Positions 10,901 to 20,548 of a stretch of 64,000 bases of DNA are shown here, one piece after another; the stretch's first letter is position 1; every line of letters starts with the position of its first letter. The stretch covers positions 15,486,001 through 15,550,000 of the forward strand of contig NC_092570.1 in the NCBI RefSeq assembly GCF_037975245.1, given 5' to 3'. A program made the position numbers and the translations under genes. The DNA is from Apostichopus japonicus (lineage: Eukaryota; Echinodermata; Holothuroidea; Aspidochirotida; Stichopodidae). The notes beneath the pieces are model-generated. The model was not told where the DNA came from. It saw only the letters and a list, made by a program, of their open reading frames with translations, and searched no databases.

Positions 10901-12654
10901 ATATGAAAGGCATTCAAAGTAGAATCATCTTATTTGCTAAGGGCATCTATGGTCAGGCTCAGATCCCTATTGACTGCCTAAGAAAGCCTCTGCGTAGGAG
11001 TCGGAACATGCATGATATGCATTTCTGCCAACTGTATGCCAGTACCAATTGCTATAAGTATAGTTTTTTTCCAAATACAATTAGGGATTGGAATAGTCTG
11101 CCTTCAGACCTCATTAGTAGTTCCAGTGGTTCTGTGAATCCTGTCACTTATATCAGTACTCGGGTCAGATTTAACTAGTTATTCTCTTGACGTGTGTGTG
11201 GTGAGATATTGTCCCTTTTTGCGGATGTGTCACCGTATCGAAGACGAAGACGAAGATGATATGCAGATTAACATGTTGAACGCGCGCGGAGCGCGCGAAA
11301 AATTTTGGTTATATTTTTCGGGCAAGTCGTTACAGCCCCCCCCCCCCCCCCCCCCCCAATCAAATTAGGCTCCTACGCCTATGACCATACAGAATTAAGG
11401 AAATAGTTTCCAGGGAACATACGAACCGAGCCAAGTGCTATTTTATACGTACAGACCGCTAGGCTTATGAATATGTTGAAACAGGTAGGCCTATACTTCG
11501 TTTTACATTAAGTATATATAGTTTAGTTGTTAAAACGCCAACGTTATGTTTTGTATTCCAACCTGTTGTTGGGCATACCTATTCCCGTATAATATTTGCA
11601 TGACGTGTGGATCTTCTCCCGAAAATGATTTTGTTCGCATACATGCGTAGCACCAACTTTCATTACACTGCAGAAATAGACCGAATTACTAACCGACTTA
11701 ACAGGAAACGAGCATCAATTGTATATAGCCTATACATTCGCATATATATAATATAACATATATAACACCGTGTAGAAAGAAAAGATCTATATAACAGTTG
11801 ATGGTAGGCTATATCAGGGATGAGACTGAGCCGGGGAAAAAAAATCTGAAATTTATCTATCGCCGCCCTGGAGGAGGGGTTTAAGGGGAGGGGGTGTCCC
11901 CCTCCCCTTTAGAATTTTTTTGTCAGGTAAGGAGGGCTTAGATGCAAAATGGTGGACTCTAGATGGAATCTATCACATCACGTAACTCGCCAAAAAAAGT
12001 GTGGAATTTCTGCTTGTATAATTTATCCATTAGCTTTTTTGAACCAAAAAAAGGCTTTTTTGCTTGCTTTGTGCTACTTGATTCCACCACTGGTCAAATT
12101 CGGTGTTCCTTCCCTTCACAGTCCAGCATGTTCGGCAAAAAAAAATAAAAAAATAAAATTAAATAAAAAAATAAATAAAAAATAATAAAAAACGCGAATT
12201 ACGAGAAAAAAACGCGAAAATGAAAAAAAAAATCGGAAATCCGCGTTTCCGCGGAAGAGTCTCATGCCTGCTATATACGTATATTTTTGTCTACCTAAAT
12301 TTAATGATTACAATCGTTCACATCAATAACAAAACTGTCCACGTACAAGATATAGCAAATCATGTGAAAGAAAAATTTCGTCAAGCAAAATCAAAGAAAT
12401 GTTTCTTAATTTCTTTGAAACATATACTACTATATTGAAACAGAAAATTGAATACTCATGCATGTAAGTACCGGTACCTGTTATGGGTGAAGTAGGTGCG
12501 TTTGTTGTTGCGTTGGTTGCCGTGGTTTTTGCCATGGTTGTTGCCATTGTTGTTACCACTGATGTTGGTTGGGCGACTGTAGTGGTTGCATTTTCATCCA
12601 GTCTCCATACGGCTTGAGCTTCGGCTGATAAAGTTCCAGTTGTCAGGATAAAAA
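4811..12654 (-). CDS. LAMP1: LAMP-family lysosome-associated membrane glycoprotein (5' end missing)
   Basis: Type I membrane glycoprotein of late endosomes and lysosomes. Exons recovered (minus strand): 12654-12478, 10446-10265, 7263-7077, 6304-6131, 4974-4811, all with AG/GT sites and matching phases. The first holds the end of a signal peptide ([14 protein letters not shown]) and a Thr-rich mucin-like stretch. The rest form one LAMP luminal domain: [12 protein letters not shown], then [32 protein letters not shown] and EFKCGDPLP, giving the four expected cysteines. A transmembrane helix ([20 protein letters not shown]) and a short basic tail [10 protein letters not shown] follow. YRRF fits the YxxPhi lysosomal sorting motif, but five residues (TNNSGV minus T) extend beyond it. 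The exon with the initiator Met lies upstream of 12654 and should end in phase 1; I could not place it. LAMP1 versus LAMP2 cannot be decided. Poly(A) signal candidate AATAAA at 4550-4545 (minus). Confidence 0.85.
5461..5833. repeat. (CATC)n microsatellite with higher-order units
   Basis: Long ATCC/CATC run inside a LAMP intron. A block with CAATCAATCCATC, then CCATTCATC and CATATATCC interruptions recurs near 5491, 5611 and 5748, so the array grew by duplicating larger blocks as well as 4-mers. The open frame across it (IHPSIHPS) is a repeat artefact. Confidence 0.95.
6131..6304 (-). CDS. LAMP1: LAMP exon: C-terminal half of luminal domain
   Basis: 174 nt, phase 1 in and out, acceptor TTTTTAG, donor GTAAGA. 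Encodes [19 protein letters not shown], then DYFFC and RKFQPFVQS, matching the WDAPLGSSYxC and VQPF elements of vertebrate LAMPs. Confidence 0.85.
7077..7263 (-). CDS. LAMP1: LAMP exon: middle of luminal domain
   Basis: 187 nt, phase 0 in, phase 1 out, acceptor TATGTAG, donor GTAAGT. Encodes [15 protein letters not shown] and [12 protein letters not shown], matching the GSC and FYLxxV strands of LAMP domains. Joins in frame to the exon ending at 10265. Confidence 0.8.
7289..7470. mobile_element. Fold-back (long palindrome) element
   Basis: Two arms of about 85-95 bp are imperfect reverse complements meeting at a GAGGCGCAGCCGAG centre. Shared arm sequence includes GTGCAATAGTGCAAATATTT on one side and its complement on the other. 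A further inverted pair, GTTTTATACAACACCT (about 7456) and AGGTGTTGTATAAAAC (about 7673), suggests a second or composite element reaching about 7690. Confidence 0.65.
8236..10312 (-). repeat. ~60-bp minisatellite of LAMP exon tail plus splice donor, about 34 copies
   Basis: Each unit, read on the minus strand, is about 45 nt matching the end of the LAMP exon at 10446-10265 (encoding [15 protein letters not shown]) followed by 15 nt of intron (GTATATGTTAACAGG). Every unit therefore repeats the exon-intron junction and its donor GAG|GTATAT. The unit nearest the exon is the exon end itself. Variants: GTATTC/GCATTC, AACAG/CACAG, CGCC versus CGCCC (60 versus 61 bp), and a few units short by 7-8 bp around 9950, 10070 and 10180. 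The open frames here (plus and minus) are by-products. Confidence 0.95.
10265..10446 (-). CDS. LAMP1: LAMP exon: Thr-rich hinge and start of luminal domain
   Basis: 182 nt, entered in phase 1 and ending phase 0 at donor GAG|GTATAT. Encodes a Thr/Met-rich stretch, then [15 protein letters not shown] and [13 protein letters not shown], the first strand of a LAMP domain with its first cysteine. The last 45 nt are the parent of the tandem repeat filling the next intron. Confidence 0.8.
10629..11383. mobile_element. hAT-like non-autonomous element carrying a LINE 3' end
   Basis: Ends CAAAGGCGTAGGAG and CTCCTACGCCTATG are inverted, with a perfect 8-bp duplication ACCATACA at 10621-10628 and 11384-11391. 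Both ends are followed by long G/C runs. The interior contains a LINE fragment (separate entry) and a GCGCGCGGAGCGCGC palindrome near 11282. It sits in the intron between two LAMP exons. Confidence 0.8.
10855..11275 (+). mobile_element. LINE reverse transcriptase 3' end fragment
   Basis: An open stretch (10891-11178) ends with [17 protein letters not shown], the C-terminal signature of CR1/Jockey-like LINE polymerases (SFFPRTIxxWNxLP). After the stop at 11176-11178 comes a short 3' tail ending in repeated GAAGAC near 11240-11260. Only the 3' end is present; it lies wholly inside the hAT-like element. Confidence 0.75.
11815..12270. mobile_element. hAT-like element, inverted CAGG(G/C)ATGAGACT ends
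   Basis: Left end CAGGGATGAGACT and right end AGTCTCATGCCTG are inverted. The flanks share GCTATAT on both sides, offset by one base, so the target duplication is imperfect. The interior has a GGGGAGGGGGTGTCCCCCTC block that recurs in the element at 52786-53151. An A-rich run lies at 12135-12240. Confidence 0.6.
12478..12654 (-). CDS. LAMP1: LAMP exon: signal peptide end and mucin-like region
   Basis: 177 nt, phase 1 in and out, acceptor ATAACAG, donor GTACCG. Encodes [14 protein letters not shown] (signal peptide h/c region), then [11 protein letters not shown] and a Thr/Ala/Pro-rich stretch with NAT sequons, as in LAMP hinge regions. The start codon is on an unplaced upstream exon. Confidence 0.7.
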
Positions 12655-12736
12655 CTGTTATGTCAGGTTATAAAACAGTCGTTATTAGATTTTAAAAAAA
12701 AAACGGCATACTTTAATAAAATACATTTTTTGTGTA

Positions 12737-12950
12737 ATAGCTTCTCAGCCTTTTGGCTAAGATCATGTGTCGGATATGTTCCCTTTTGAGGGGAATGGTG
12801 ATACACACCCGACGATGATCACACAGTCACAGTCTCTATGCAATTGGGACTGGGGTTGAGAGCGGATCAGTCGTTCGGTTGTTTCAAGTTGGTTTTCGTG
12901 CCCAGGTTCTTTCCTGGGTGACTTCTCTTAAAAAGTGTTTTTTTTTTATG
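12737..12950 (+). ncRNA. U2 snRNA-headed structured RNA or SINE-like element
   Basis: The first 34 nt (ATAGCTTCTCAGCCTTTTGG onward) match the 5' stem-loop I of U2 snRNA at all but about three positions. The U2 branch-site-pairing region (GTAGTA) and Sm site are absent. The remainder has its own hairpins: TTCCC/GGGGAA near 12778, GTGTCGG pairing with CCGAC near 12810, and CCCAGG/CCTGGG near 12902-12920. A run of T at 12937-12948 could end Pol III transcription. It could be a U2-derived retro-element, a chimeric pseudogene, or an unfamiliar RNA. Function unknown. Confidence 0.5.
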
Positions 12951-13134
12951 TTTTATTAATCGGTGCAGATATCTATAGACAGGACTAAAATCCCACCAAA
13001 CCGCAGTTCAAAATGTGGTAATTTCCATACATTTGTTAGCATATAGGCCTAAATTAATGTACTTCTTGTTATTTAAAAATGTCCTTTTGGTGTGAACGTA
13101 AAAGCTTATTAATTACAAAGTGTTGTATTGCTGA

Positions 13135-13135
13135 A

Positions 13136-13177
<42 letters not shown>

Positions 13178-13256
13178 ATAGGTATATATAGATATATATA
13201 TTTATATATATATATAGGTATATATATATATATATATATATATAGGTATATATGTA
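13135..13256. repeat. (TA)n-rich microsatellite
   Basis: Near-continuous TATATA with GGTA and TTTA interruptions. Open frames of IYIYIY type over it are artefacts. Confidence 0.95.
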
Positions 13257-13545
13257 TTAACACTTTATGTAATCAGGATTGTTTCAACGAACCGTTATTA
13301 TGTTAGCGTATAGGTGAAGGAACCGAAGAGCAAGGGGCGACAGCCACCCCCCAAGGTCAAAAGCTGTGGGCGAAGCCATCTCCCAGATTAGAATGTAATA
13401 AATATTGTAATATGTCAATACGCGAAAGGTTGTTCCAGTTATGCAAATGGTAGTTGTGTACTATTTTGCGAGCTTTCATGTGCTCGGAACTCGAATCAAA
13501 AATATTTAATTTAAACATTTCTGGCCAGCGTACACCCAAACCCCC

Positions 13546-14225
13546 CGCACGCGATTATCCCCCCAAACTGAACTGACCCTGAAATCATTTCCTCGATTCT
13601 GATTGGCTCTCAGCGAGCACGTGATATACTTAAGTATTCAACATGGATCCCTCCAAGTATGATCAACACGAACAAATTCAAGATATTCACATTAGCAACT
13701 TTCCAGAACTTTTGGTAGGTATATATGAACGAAAGTATATCGTGTTCTGAACACAATGAAACAACTATGGCCAACTACTGCGCCCATTATAGGCAGTCCT
13801 CGATCGTTTGTTTACTCGCTTGACTCCGCTCTACACAACACAAGTAATGTAGCCTATTGTACTGTGTATAGTATATAACACAATAAAACACAGTGCATTT
13901 GAATTGTATACGTGGAGCCGATGCACATAATACGAGGTGTTTGTGTACATTTGGACTTGCGATACTTTTAGTTTTATGATAATAAATTCAAAATGTATTC
14001 AGTCAATGAATCATGATAGGCCTAGTCGAATATGCATTGGTAATTAAGACGGCGAGCGACTGTGTGCTAGCCAGTGAGTGTACAGTGAGGTACAGTGAGT
14101 GTAACAGCCATTGAATCACTTCGGATTCATTGATAAACGCAGACTACCATTCCGGTTTTGATCAGCCAATCAGAATCAAGGAAATAATTTTAATGTCTGT
14201 TCAGTTTGGGGGAAAATCGCCCGCC
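13546..14225. mobile_element. DNA transposon remnant with ~60-bp inverted ends
   Basis: 13546-13606 and 14160-14225 are inverted repeats sharing CCCCAAACTGAAC and ATTCTGATTGGCT. No clear target duplication is seen. Inside, 13643-13714 opens with ATG and encodes 24 residues (MDPSKYDQHEQIQD...) up to a GTAGGT donor-like site, which could be a first exon of the element's or a captured gene. A CACGTG E-box lies at about 13618. Confidence 0.5.
13643..13714 (+). CDS. Possible orphan first exon inside inverted-repeat element
   Basis: ATG in a reasonable context, 24 open codons rich in Asp/Gln/His, ending at TTG|GTAGGTAT. No downstream exon was identified and the protein is not recognised. It may be chance. 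Confidence 0.2.
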
Positions 14226-16345
14226 CCCCCCCCTCCGCACGGGGTATTCGCGCCTTCAGCGATCGCATGTTCTGGCAAGTCCAGAGTTGTGTTAAACAAA
14301 TTATCACAAGGAGTATATCAAAATGCGACGAGAATAGGTCCTTATGTGCATTAGTTTTGCTTGTTATGTGCCATGAAATCGCATCTAAAAGTATTTAATA
14401 CTAACAATTTCTTAGGGAGCCCCAATGCGGGACAACGAGGAATAATTTATTCTCGGTTTCATAATATATTTAATGAGAATGAAAACTACCAAAAGGGGCC
14501 CTATATGGATATTAATTTTCCCACTAGGATCGACCAGCTGGCTTCCGATGACCCTGTGTGTGGCACTAGGGTTTTGCACTTTAGTTCTCTAATAACTCAT
14601 GTTGGCCCACTGAAAATTCGAAAGTGCTACAATGCGAAGTTATTAAACAAATAGACCAACATATCACTGTAAATAACGTCATAATCGTTAAAGAACGACT
14701 ACACCAAAGCAAATGAAATTTCATTTTGAACACTAGCTGTGTTAAAACTTGGAGGGAAAATTCCAAATTTTAGCAATTAAGATGACACCCACAGTATCCT
14801 TCGAATAGACTTGATTCAAGACAGTCAAAATGCGCTACTATAGCCTATAGTACACAATTTTTATTATAGTATCATAATACTTCAGAGAAAAACACCAATA
14901 CATAATGAAATGAATACGTTTAAACTTTACTGTAGATACCAAGAGGAATCATTTTAGCACAACTCTGTCTGAACTTAGCGACAGTTCTGAACAGACTATT
15001 TTAAAGGCTTCTGTGAAACCGTAAACTATAGTGGGAGCCTGGGAGGTTAAACTTTGTGGATTGATGTCGCCACAGAACGCCGTACGTCCTAATGGCAGCT
15101 GTATGTGGTTCCTACGTTTTCAACGTGTCTACCCGCTGCCAGAATATAGGCTCATACAGGTGTTATAGAAACAGGTATTAATTAACAGGTAGTATTTTCT
15201 ATACACAGGCCTCTTCAAATAAAAGAAATCATATATTACACTATAAGCGATACTTTACCGTAACATATCGTTTTCCACAACAGTGACGCCATTGTTATAT
15301 CGAACTCTGCAACTCGTAGCTGTATATAGTTAATAGTCTGCATGCAGCGAAATGTAAACCAATCGCAAAGACAGTCTATATATATAGGCCCATGTAGAAC
15401 TTGTATAGGCTATATACAGGTAAGGAAATACTATGCTGTACAGCCTGTACGGTTATCAAAGCAGAACGAATCACATGACAGAGATTGTGTGTGGACTTTT
15501 GACCTTATATGCTGTTCATTTGTTACTACACAAAGGCTTTTCAGGTCTGCTTACATTCGCGTGTATGTTATATAGTAAACAGAACTGTACGTGTCTACTC
15601 GAACTTAAAAATCGATTATTTTGAGATCTCATGTCTTAGGATTTTGAACTTTCAATAAATTCAGTAATGGATTATGGGTCGCCGTTTGCAATTAACATAA
15701 TTAGAGAACTGTTGGTTGGGGGAAATCATTGAAATTTCAAATGTCAATTTTTGATTACTTTGTTTTCATCATATGATGATTATTATATATAATAATCAAT
15801 AACACAACTCTAGCTCGATACATAGGCCTACATTAATACCCGAATGAGCCCATGATCATGATGTCCGTATTCCGTATCACTGGGAATTATGTATATTGTC
15901 TTATTCAGCCTAGCATGAGTTTTTTCTTACCCAGTAAAAACGGTCCCTCCCTATCCGAAGAGGTAGGCTACCCTTTTTCTAAGCATCAGTATTGCGGGTG
16001 GCCACCTTTTGGTCGGGGCCCCCGGCTCAGCACGGTCCGAGCCCATAGGAGTCACGAGTGAATGAGACAAAAGTCAACAACAAAGTTCATCCTCTCGATC
16101 ATTTACTACTACACAATAGAACTGCAAATCAGATATCTTAGATCGTCGAGATTGAATGCATAATCGGTAGCTGGCAGGAATTTTATTCTGAACTTGTCGT
16201 TCAAAGCAAAGTTTGAGTGCTATAGTAACGCGTTGTTTACAGCCATTTCGGTTTTCAAGATATTCAGCATATAAACCTCTTAAATGCTCCTTATAAGGCT
16301 TAATTCACGATGTCGTTGCATGTTTTGTTCTTCTTAATGTGAGGG

Positions 16346-16583
16346 TGTGACGTCACATCCTCACTTTCTTAACATTTGTGAATATATTTCTTTAAAAATT
16401 ATTTACATTTTTTAACACATTTGAAAATAATATAATCAAAAATTCTTCAGATGTTTAATCTACTTCCTTTGGACAAATATGAGATCTCCTGATATATATT
16501 TTGGTTGAAAGTCATGAAATCTCACAAAATATTTAAAGGAAAAAAACAAAGACTTTTCAGGAATGTGAGGATGTGACATCACA
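16346..16583. mobile_element. Short MITE with CRE-containing inverted ends
   Basis: Left end TGTGACGTCACATCCTCAC and right end GTGAGGATGTGACATCACA are imperfect inverted repeats of about 25 bp enclosing about 190 bp. The left end with its flank forms a larger palindrome centred on TGACGTCA. No target duplication was clear. Confidence 0.5.
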
Positions 16584-19500
16584 GCTAGTCAGATTTCAGC
16601 AGTTTCTACACAATCTGATAAAACTTTACACTTGAATATCTCTTTAACCGAAAAAGATATTTGAACAGTTCTTTCACCATTGTGTTTCTTTTATTGTCCT
16701 CTTTCATATAACATAAACATGTATGACAACTGAACCAATCCTTTAACCGCTTTCTGTTAGAATGAATACGCTCGCTTTGAAAATTGGCTCCTATGGCCTA
16801 ACCACAATGCACAGTAAGCCGCCATTGTTTATAAAATACGTCTGAAATTCTATCTTGATGACGTCAGGAAGTCTTTTACCGTGTGGTAGACTCACCGTGG
16901 AAAATATTCAGCCGTTGTTGCTGAGGCTAGAACTTAACAAGGGCTTGCAATTTCCTATAAGAACAATGCTGAATGGCATATGTTATTCTACTGAGTTTTG
17001 AGTTGCATGTGTAAAGAAACTGGTCTATGAATTAGTGGTCCAGCTACTTTCATCAATGAGCCGATGTTTCAAGGGGGCCCTCCTGAAACTTTTTAAGTGT
17101 TTTATAGAAGTTCATCCTGGACACATAGCAGTGTTTTTTGTAACAGTTCTCCAACAGATCAAAATTTAATTTTGCACCTTATATCATCCGTTTTGGAGAG
17201 GATAGGTGGATGGGAATCATAGAAGAACCAGAGATTCAACTGGCTATGGGAGTCCTTTCATGAACATGCATGCACACTGAAAAACATGTCATCACCATGG
17301 CATAGATTCCTTTTCCCAAGACATCAAAAGTTCAAAACATTAACCGTCTTCTTGTAAACAGCAATTTAAACACACCACGATGGTATATAAAACACACTGA
17401 ATGAAGACAAATATGGAAACATTTCATTTGTTTTTTCCGTCAACTCTTTCTTTGGAAAATGTTTTCCTCATTTAAAGATATGAATCGTGATGGGATTTAT
17501 AAAGACTACATATTTGTAACGTTAAAGTATGAAGCATACGTTCAGTTAACCAATGGGAAGTATAATGGTACTGTCTCTTTTTAGATGTCCCTCCCCCCCC
17601 CAACAATGAAAACATTGCAATAATACAAATCAGTCCACCCAGTTGGGAGAATTCTCTCTATACTATACTATACTGTACTGTCGTGTCCCGCTTTCAGAGC
17701 ACTCGTAGTGTCAGTATGAGCAGTATGAATAGTATGTTTCTATCAGATGAAAGGTTAGGAACTGTTCGTACTGTCAATACGAGTGCTTTAAAGCATGAAA
17801 AGGGAGGACAGTTTTGAGTGGTATTAGCATTAAAAAAAAGCTGTCCCAACTGGCTGAATCGGTCAGGCAACATTATAGATATTCGTAATGCCCTCTTTGG
17901 TAATTTGCATATGAAAGCCATGCAACATTTATAAGAGCCACTTAAAGCAGGAAAAACTGTGAAAAGACACTGCAGACTAAAAGCTCTCACTGATACAAAA
18001 CATATCGCTGTCTTAAAGAGATAAAATTAGTAACTTTATTCCTCTCCTTCTTCCTCCCCCATGCTCTCCCCCTCCCTCCTCTCCCCTCCACCCAATCTGA
18101 GAGACAAATGTCAAAAAGGCATTGGAACAGCAAGGAAAATGATTCAAGTGATCCTTGAAAGAAAAAAATGATACCTGGACGATGGTATTTTATACTGTCA
18201 TGCTCTGTGGGAGTTTTTATTTTCTTTAGTGTTTCAGGTTTATGCATATTTTAATGAGGTCTATGACCTGTCTTTCTAAAGACCTTCACAATATAAGTCT
18301 GCCCACCCCCCCAACCCCTCCCCCCAAACAAAAAGCAACTATGACTGTTGTCAATTCCTCCCTATTAAACAGTATCTTAAACTTTTAACGAATGAATATT
18401 TGTCAATCTTGAAAAATTCTGAGAAAACACTATAATGATTTTCTCAAATTAATCTCTAACGATTCGTACAGGTTTGGCACTTCTTTGCAAGGTACATCCA
18501 ACCTTGCAACCATTGAGTTTTAGGATAATTTAGAAAGTTTTAAAACACTTTGATTTTATCAAAATAACTCTTTAACACATGTTCCATCTTTCCTTCTATC
18601 AACTATGGAAGTATGCAGTCTTAACTGATACATCTTGACCAGTTATGACGCTGAAAAAAAAGAATGCTATTGATTTGTTAAACCATGCTATAGCACTTGA
18701 AACAAGGTCCTTCATTCAAGGAAATATATAATTTTGATTTTCCAGAAGAAAACAAATTATGTGAGATTTTTCTCTGAAGACAATTAAACTGAAAACAAAA
18801 TTGACCAACATTTTTTATTATGAAAGTATTAAGATAAATTCTAAGTTTAGGGTCAAACCTTTTCTCCCATTTTTCTGTTTTTAGTTTTGAAGCCTAATTA
18901 TTTAGATATAAAAACTATTATTCTACAATTTTCACTAAATTAGATCTTTAATAGAGAATTACATTGTTAGAAAATTCTACAAGTGTGAGTAATGAAATAT
19001 AGGAAAAGAAAAAAAAAAGAAAAAAAGAAAAGAAAAAGAAATTAAATTTCACAGAAGAATAATTTTAGATGAATATGTTTAAAAGGTTCATCAGAATTCA
19101 AAATTATAAATAATAATAACTTCAATGGAAACAAAAATAGAATACACAGGATGGTTTCAATGATTGTGTACAACAAAAAAAGACTGATTATAATTGTAAC
19201 ATTGTTAGCATATATTACTAATTTCTCAGACTCTCAAACAAGCAATGACTTGATTATAAGCCTGGCAAACAGCAATACATGCACTATAACTTGTACTTTC
19301 AAAAGTGTGTGGGGAGAGGGGAAGGGGGGGTGGTAAATTCTATAATTTCTCAATTGATTTAGGTAAAGGCTGAACCTATATGGAAGGGGCCATATAAAGG
19401 ATTTAAACAAGGAGAGGGTATTACCCTGGGTTCTTTGAATCCGACCACCATGTAGAAACAAGAACAAAATTGGGGGCTATCACCACCCAATCATCACCCA

Positions 19501-20427
19501 CCCTGTCTCTCTGGTGAATATGAATCTATGTATATGGTCTGCCGTGAATCTCTTCCAAAACTGATCAAGACTTTTAGATTATGCGATCTATCACCCACGT
19601 ACGGAAGTTTACGTATCAGGAAACTTTAACCACATACCAATTAACTTATACTAATTAATCAAATTAGATTAATACACACACGTAAGTCATATTTCATATA
19701 ATTATCACCTGATCTATTCTCATGACTGTTTTTTTCTTCTGATGTTTACCAATGTTTGTCTTTTGCTTGACAAATGGTGACCGTAGAAAACCGAATTGTT
19801 GTCACTTGTTATACATGAACCGAACCACGGTGGAATACGGAGCAAAAGACTGCCAGCTATTTATTTACTTATTGATTCATATCTGGTGCAAACAAGTCAT
19901 TGCTCACAAGGGAGAGGACCGAGTTACTTACTGAAGGGTGTTAATAATCCGATTCCATCCAAATTTTCATGGACTACAACAAAAACCAAAACGTTTTGAG
20001 TTGGTTTCACATTTGAGATGTGAATATGCATTCTTCAAAAAAAAAAAAAAAACACTTTAACTAAAAGCTGTATTAGTAAATAATAATAATGATAAAAATA
20101 ATAATAATAACAATAATAATAATAATAATATAATACTAAGTTATTCAAAACTAAATTCATGATTTTCAACTTTATGTTTTTTGACTAGAGTTCACTAGAT
20201 GTTTTAATCATTATTTTTTTTGGGGCGGTGGGGGGGGGAACAGATATGAGAGTGATATTTTAATACCAAAAATTTGTAATTCTTTCATAAAGCTATCATG
20301 TTCAAACAACCTTTCCCAATATAAAAGGGACAGTTAGTTGTCTGATCTTGGAACATGCAGATCAAGAAGGCCAGTAGGTTTTTGTAAAAATTATATGACG
20401 TTTCCATGGCGATAACGTTTCGTTTTT

Positions 20428-20548
20428 TTACTTGGTTTTGCCAAATTTCGACTGCTCGTTCTTCTTGATTCTTCTCTTCATTTCGACCGGAAACTTGTCA
20501 AAGCACCTTTTACAAGCTGGTTTCAGGTCAAACTCAACAAATTTACTC
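20428..20548 (-). CDS. LIMS1: PINCH coding exon 12 with stop
   Basis: Acceptor CTTTTCAG, stop TAA at 20430-20428. Encodes [20 protein letters not shown] and the basic tail ending SKFGKTK. Confidence 0.94.

Larger units (their letters stand above)
13263..20427. other. Intergenic region between LAMP and PINCH 3' side
   Basis: Apart from the elements listed separately I see no supported exon here. Open frames at 14361-14654 (plus) and 17694-17990 (minus) are unrecognised and lack domain motifs. Simple tracts include A/G-rich 19005-19042 and AAT repeats at 20085-20135. The missing first LAMP exon may lie here. Confidence 0.5.

Noticed and set aside
13069-13306. IYIYIY open frames
   Set aside because: TA microsatellite on both strands.
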